Shown: piece by piece, positions 60,166 to 64,000 of the stretch
How positions within the stretch are numbered: the stretch's first letter is position 1
Layout of the letters: every line of letters begins with the position of its first letter
Assembly: GCA_000697665.1 (NCBI GenBank)
Contig: KL197716.1
Coordinates: 554,782 to 618,781, forward strand
Direction: 5' to 3'
Length of the DNA stretch: 64,000 nt
Source: Jaapia argillacea MUCL 33604
Lineage: Eukaryota > Basidiomycota > Agaricomycetes > Jaapiales > Jaapiaceae
The notes under the pieces: generated by a model
Told to the model about the DNA's origin: nothing
What the model saw: the letters and a program-made list of their open reading frames with translations, nothing else
Databases searched by the model: none
Program-made: the position numbers and the translations under genes

Positions 60166-60555
60166 GGGAGAGGAGGACCCTGGATTATAGTGGGAGGGGT
60201 AGGGTACCCGTCCCGGTAAGAATCCTCCTCCAAACGGCGGGAGGTAGGGTTCAGTCCCGGTACAAGTGTCCCCAAATGGCAGACAACTTGGATAGTCGTC
60301 CAGGTAGAGTACCGGGGATCCGGAAAATTTTGGCGACGGACCAGCGAGAGACCAAAAAAACACGGCCTTTTGCCACCGACGGACAGGTCGGATATGGGAA
60401 TCCCGGTAAAACGGGTCACGGAAGCCCCAGAAACTTGGATATGATCCATGTAAATTCGGCATGATTTACTCCGGAAACCGTACAGTAGACGCATTGGGAG
60501 GTCCCCCACGTCCATATCCGACCTACCCATCTATAATCCAGGGTCCTGGGAGAGG
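60166..60555. mobile_element. Short non-autonomous DNA transposon (MITE), hAT-like
   Basis: A 374-bp element at 60174-60547 has perfect 17-bp terminal inverted repeats (left AGGACCCTGGATTATAG at 60174-60190; its reverse complement at 60531-60547), with weaker similarity continuing inward. It is flanked by an exact 8-bp duplication, GGGAGAGG, at 60166-60173 and 60548-60555. Inside is a further inverted match (AGGTCGGATATGG near 60387 against 60509-60526). There is no transposase ORF. Eight-bp target duplications point to hAT, though a few other superfamilies also make them. Perfect TIRs and duplications suggest recent insertion. It sits between the 3' ends of two convergent genes. Confidence 0.8.
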
Positions 60556-60707
60556 TGTATAGTATTGGTTCCAAATTCGACTATCAACCAACAAAGCGTT
60601 ACGGGCAAGAGCGGAGCACCTAGATTTGAATCACCTGCAGCTTTACATCAACAACAACAGTCGAAAATCCAGGAGAAACCAGAAATTCACCCATCCTGCT
60701 TCGCTCC

Positions 60708-63028
60708 TCACTTCCCCTGTATCCGCACAAATGGCGGCCTCCGAACACCATACTCCGCCGCATCCGGTTTGACAAACATGTCCGTCGCCGTGGCATTCTT
60801 CACCTTGTGTCTGCGTAAATCGAATAGTTAGATTCGATTACCAGATTAATATGGGTGGGGGTCCATTCCACTTACCTCTCATCCAGATGGAGAGATAACT
60901 CAGCCCTAGTCGACAAGACTTTGAGACATCGGGTGCAGCCCCAAGCCATGTTCCAGGTCTTCATGACATATTTTAACGCTTTTTCGGATTCTTCTTCGTT
61001 ACGAGATTTGGCGGTGTCCGGTTCGTTCAGCACTGACCAGTTTTCCAACTTTACAGGAGGGTAGTGTCCGAGATGATGATTGACCTGATAAGGGCATTAA
61101 TAAAACATCGACGAAAGAACCGAAATTGAGTCGCTCACCGCCGACCGCCAATCCATGACCTTCCTGCCTCTCTTCGACTCACATGCTCCACAGGAAAGCC
61201 TGGGGTCCATGGTGTCCATCTCGCTAGCTGTCATCGTCAAAGGAGAAGAGCCGCATAGGGATACTAGGTGGCTAGCGATATTGGAAGCTGTGATGTCAAA
61301 GGTCGTGCCTTCGCGCAACGTCCACGAGGAGTCCTTGCAACAACAACCATGTCCCAGAATACGGGGATAAGAAATTGGTGTGCGACATTGACCACAGCAA
61401 AAATACGTGGTGGCCAGGGTCAATGTGTCTTCTCCAACGGCGGTGTCCTCATCGCCACCTTTATTAGGCATCAAGGACAACACTGCAACTTTGTTCGCCT
61501 GGAGCCAAGTCTGTGAGATTTCCGGTAAGCGTAAAGCGAGTTCGGCAAAGTCATCCCGGGCGACCATATCTTCATCGGGTCGTTCAACGATCTCTTTGAC
61601 TTCAGGCAGGACGAGAAGGTCGTCGATACGAGGGAGGATATCAGTCGGAGGACGGGTAAGCGCGAATTCGAGAAGTATTTTCTCGACGATTCTCCACCTC
61701 TGTTCGAAGACGTAGAAATGCTCGCGCTCTAAGCGTTTTTTCTTGAAGTTTTGCATGAACTCGATCAACTTCGGTTCGATGTTGGCCCAAACTAGGCGCA
61801 TATAATCAGGTTAGAGTTAGGGAGATCGGGAAACGGCTTACTTCGAGGAGTGAGCTCTCTAGCCTGCCAAGCGGATCTGTTACGATGGAGAGTCCACTTG
61901 CTCCACATATCCATCTCTTTCAGTTCTTCCTCCCAGCCGAGCTCTTTGAGTCTTTCCCGGACTCTGTTGAAATGAGGTGAATGGGAGGTATGAACGGTAA
62001 GCGGGGGTACGTACTCTGACATCCTCCTCTTACGGATTGCTTCAAGGACGTGGAATCGGTCAGATTCCGTTTTGTTCATCCACTTCTGACATTGCTGAGC
62101 ATGCTAATTGAATGGTTAACAACTGGTACTGAACCCTGGGTAATAAGAAAACCCTACGTCAATGGTTGAGGCCAACCGCTGTGAATGACGCAAAAGGTAC
62201 ATTGCTCTGCCGTCACTAGGTATGGCGTTGTATCCATCGATGAATTTCCCTATGGCTTGGCGACTATAGATACGTTCTTTCCCTCCTAGAGAGAGGTATT
62301 CTCAGCAACACTGGTCCAAGTCGAGCCTGGAGAAACAAAAATACTGACTTGCGTGCGGCGTGGAATGGTGAGTGACCTCGATGGAGGGAAGAAGTTTCAC
62401 CAGGAGGTCGGAAACATCCCGACTGAAATCGTCTCCATAAGTAAAGCTGGATAGAAGGGTAACGTGAGGAAGGTGTGGACCGTTAGCCAGGAGAAACTTA
62501 CTGTGTCGGGCGACATTCCATGCAACATCTGACATAGTGTACCCAAAAAACATTCTGTACCTTCTTAATGCCACAATACTTGCTCGAAGATCAGAGTTGC
62601 TAGATAGAGCAAGGAGACGGGGCCGAAAACTCACATGACAGTAGGGATGGTACAAAAGGTGGGCGAACTGAGCCTCATTCATACCTGACGGGCATTCCGG
62701 CAAGTTCTCGACGTTGGCATGGGCAATTTTCCAGATCCAAGACGAACTACGTCGCATGAGTTCGTCACGAATGGCTTTGGACGTCCAACACAAATGAAGC
62801 AGATCTCGGAGCTGAAGGCATCTGAATATCTACCTCCCCCAAAACAAAAAATCAGGGCTCTTAAAACGCGGGGACGAGGACATTACGCACCATGAAATTT
62901 ATTTCGAGAGGCATATCAAGAAGGATGCTTAATCTCCCTTTGCGACGCGTCTTCACTGAGCCCCGAGTCGTCTCGGTGACAGAAACAACTTTGTTGGAAG
63001 CTCGACGTTTCTTGCGTGGTGGCACCAT
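60708..63028 (-). CDS. F-box protein with C-terminal C2H2 zinc finger
   Basis: Ten exons (minus): 63028-62891, 62829-62635, 62578-62502, 62446-62349, 62285-62158, 62103-62015, 61963-61842, 61791-61139, 61084-60876, 60810-60708 (603 aa). A basic N-terminus (PPRKKRRASNK) is followed by an F-box around residues 38-85: ILLDMPLEINFMIF, LLHLCWTSKAIRDELM, SSSWIWKIA. Next comes a Cys-rich stretch (HPYCHYCGIKK, RCCMECRPT) typical of a common Agaricomycete F-box family, then a helical region. The C-terminus has CTRCLKVLSTRAELSLHLDERH, spacing C-x2-C-x12-H-x4-H. Presumed SCF adaptor acting in the nucleus; target unknown. It is a different F-box subfamily from the two LRR-type genes. Confidence 0.85.
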
Positions 63029-64000
63029 CTCCGTATCCGAACGGTGAGATGCCCGATGAGGAACGGGGAGCGAGCCAGCGAGAGCGAGGGATCTTGGATG
63101 AATGCGCCAAGACGAATTAGCTATGGGTTGGGCACGGAAAGCAGATGCGCAGGCGGTATTTTGGTCAGCTTTTATCAGGACGAAATCATTTCATATAATT
63201 TTGAAATCACGATGAGGGGTTGATGAGGGATATGCAGGATACATGATGTATCCTACGTATCCACCACTGAGGATACATTGACGAAGGACGAAAGGGGAAA
63301 GAATTTGCAAATCGCGAGTGATTCTTCCTGTATCACCTTCAAATCACCTGCGCACTATCGTGGCCCCACTTGTGAACCACGCGCGACATGTGCACCATCG
63401 ACTTGTAGCTTGCTCCCGCCCTCGGGAGGTCTTCCAAAAATTCACAGAGACGCTTAAATACACAAAAAATATATTCCTGAAGTCCGTTTGTTAATGGGCA
63501 GTGTGGTTGCGGAATAGGGGATGGAAAAGCATGAAAATGGGGAGCTGTGGCTGAAGAGCCCCTATCAGATCCCATAGATCCTGAAACTCTACTGTCTCCT
63601 GCTTTCATGATTCAGGTATATACCCAAAATCAATACTCCAGGATATTTCTCCGACGACTTTTAACCAGTGGAAGGTGTGGGTTCAGATACCCTCCACAAT
63701 GCCCTGCCAATTCTGCGTGACATTTCGTGACGTTTTGCCCGCCATTGTCACGAATTGTCACTCGCGGCGGAATGGTTCACAACTCGCGCCCAGCCACATT
63801 TGCGTGGTCGTCGTCTCGGTCGATGCCCGACGCTTGCTGTCGTTCATCATAAAATCGGAAAAAATCAGATTGTATTAGATGAGAGGTTCCTCCGTTCAAC
63901 CAAAAATTTTCAGAGGAACAGTTGTGTTTGCTATTGCTCTACATGCCAAATGGTGAAACGTGATTCACATGTGGGGGAACGATAGTATCCCTCGCAGGAT
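63029..64000. other. Intergenic region at the right edge
   Basis: Upstream of the F-box/C2H2 gene to the window end. AT-richer near 63180-63300. Short ORFs only; no supported gene, repeat or RNA. Confidence 0.5.

Noticed and set aside
63655-63705. tRNA-like 3' half (GGTTCAGATACC resembling a T-loop)
   Set aside because: No matching A box, acceptor stem or anticodon arm upstream, and the loop length is wrong.

Overview
The window is nuclear DNA of a filamentous basidiomycete, most likely an Agaricomycete. Genes are packed on both strands and cut by many introns of about 50-70 nt with GT-AG ends. Products fit that group: basidiomycete-type F-box proteins, a BIO3-BIO1 fusion, a fungal homoaconitase, an ACR3 arsenite carrier, a fungal chitin-deacetylase-like enzyme and a DUF7704 membrane protein. 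I saw no prophage, CRISPR array, rRNA, convincing tRNA or retroelement. Exon coordinates were worked out by hand from splice sites, reading phase and conserved protein motifs; nothing was run against a database.

Layout. 0-5 kb: end of a DUF4139 gene, BIOF (8-amino-7-oxononanoate synthase ending in SKL), an F-box gene. 5-8.8 kb: a gene-poor gap. 8.8-15 kb: FAD monooxygenase, GUP1 (MBOAT) and CKB1 (CK2 beta). 15-23.6 kb: aldehyde dehydrogenase, alpha/beta hydrolase, a 16-exon polysaccharide deacetylase, POP5. 23.8-31 kb: second F-box gene, aquaporin, NUDIX hydrolase, BIO3-BIO1. 31-35.6 kb: VPS34. 36-47 kb: two paralogous flavin amine oxidases with an ACR3 carrier and an uncharacterised gene between them, then an ALDH3-type aldehyde dehydrogenase. 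48-56 kb: ILV5, a trimethyllysine dioxygenase-like gene and LYS4. 56-64 kb: DUF7704 protein, a protein kinase, an uncharacterised gene, a short inverted-repeat DNA transposon with 8-bp target duplications, and an F-box/C2H2 gene.

How the genes relate. Two genes supply three of the four dedicated late steps of biotin synthesis (KAPA synthase; DAPA aminotransferase plus dethiobiotin synthetase); biotin synthase is not here. ILV5, LYS4 and the trimethyllysine dioxygenase-like gene sit together and all belong to mitochondrial branched-chain, lysine and carnitine metabolism. The two amine oxidases and the nearby ALDH could form a nitrogen-scavenging neighbourhood, but this is inference. Most other genes are unrelated housekeeping genes.

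The most unusual content lies in gene structure: an inferred 4-nt exon in CKB1, an 8-nt exon in the deacetylase gene, 16-nt exons in three genes, and four introns that fit only as GC-AG introns.
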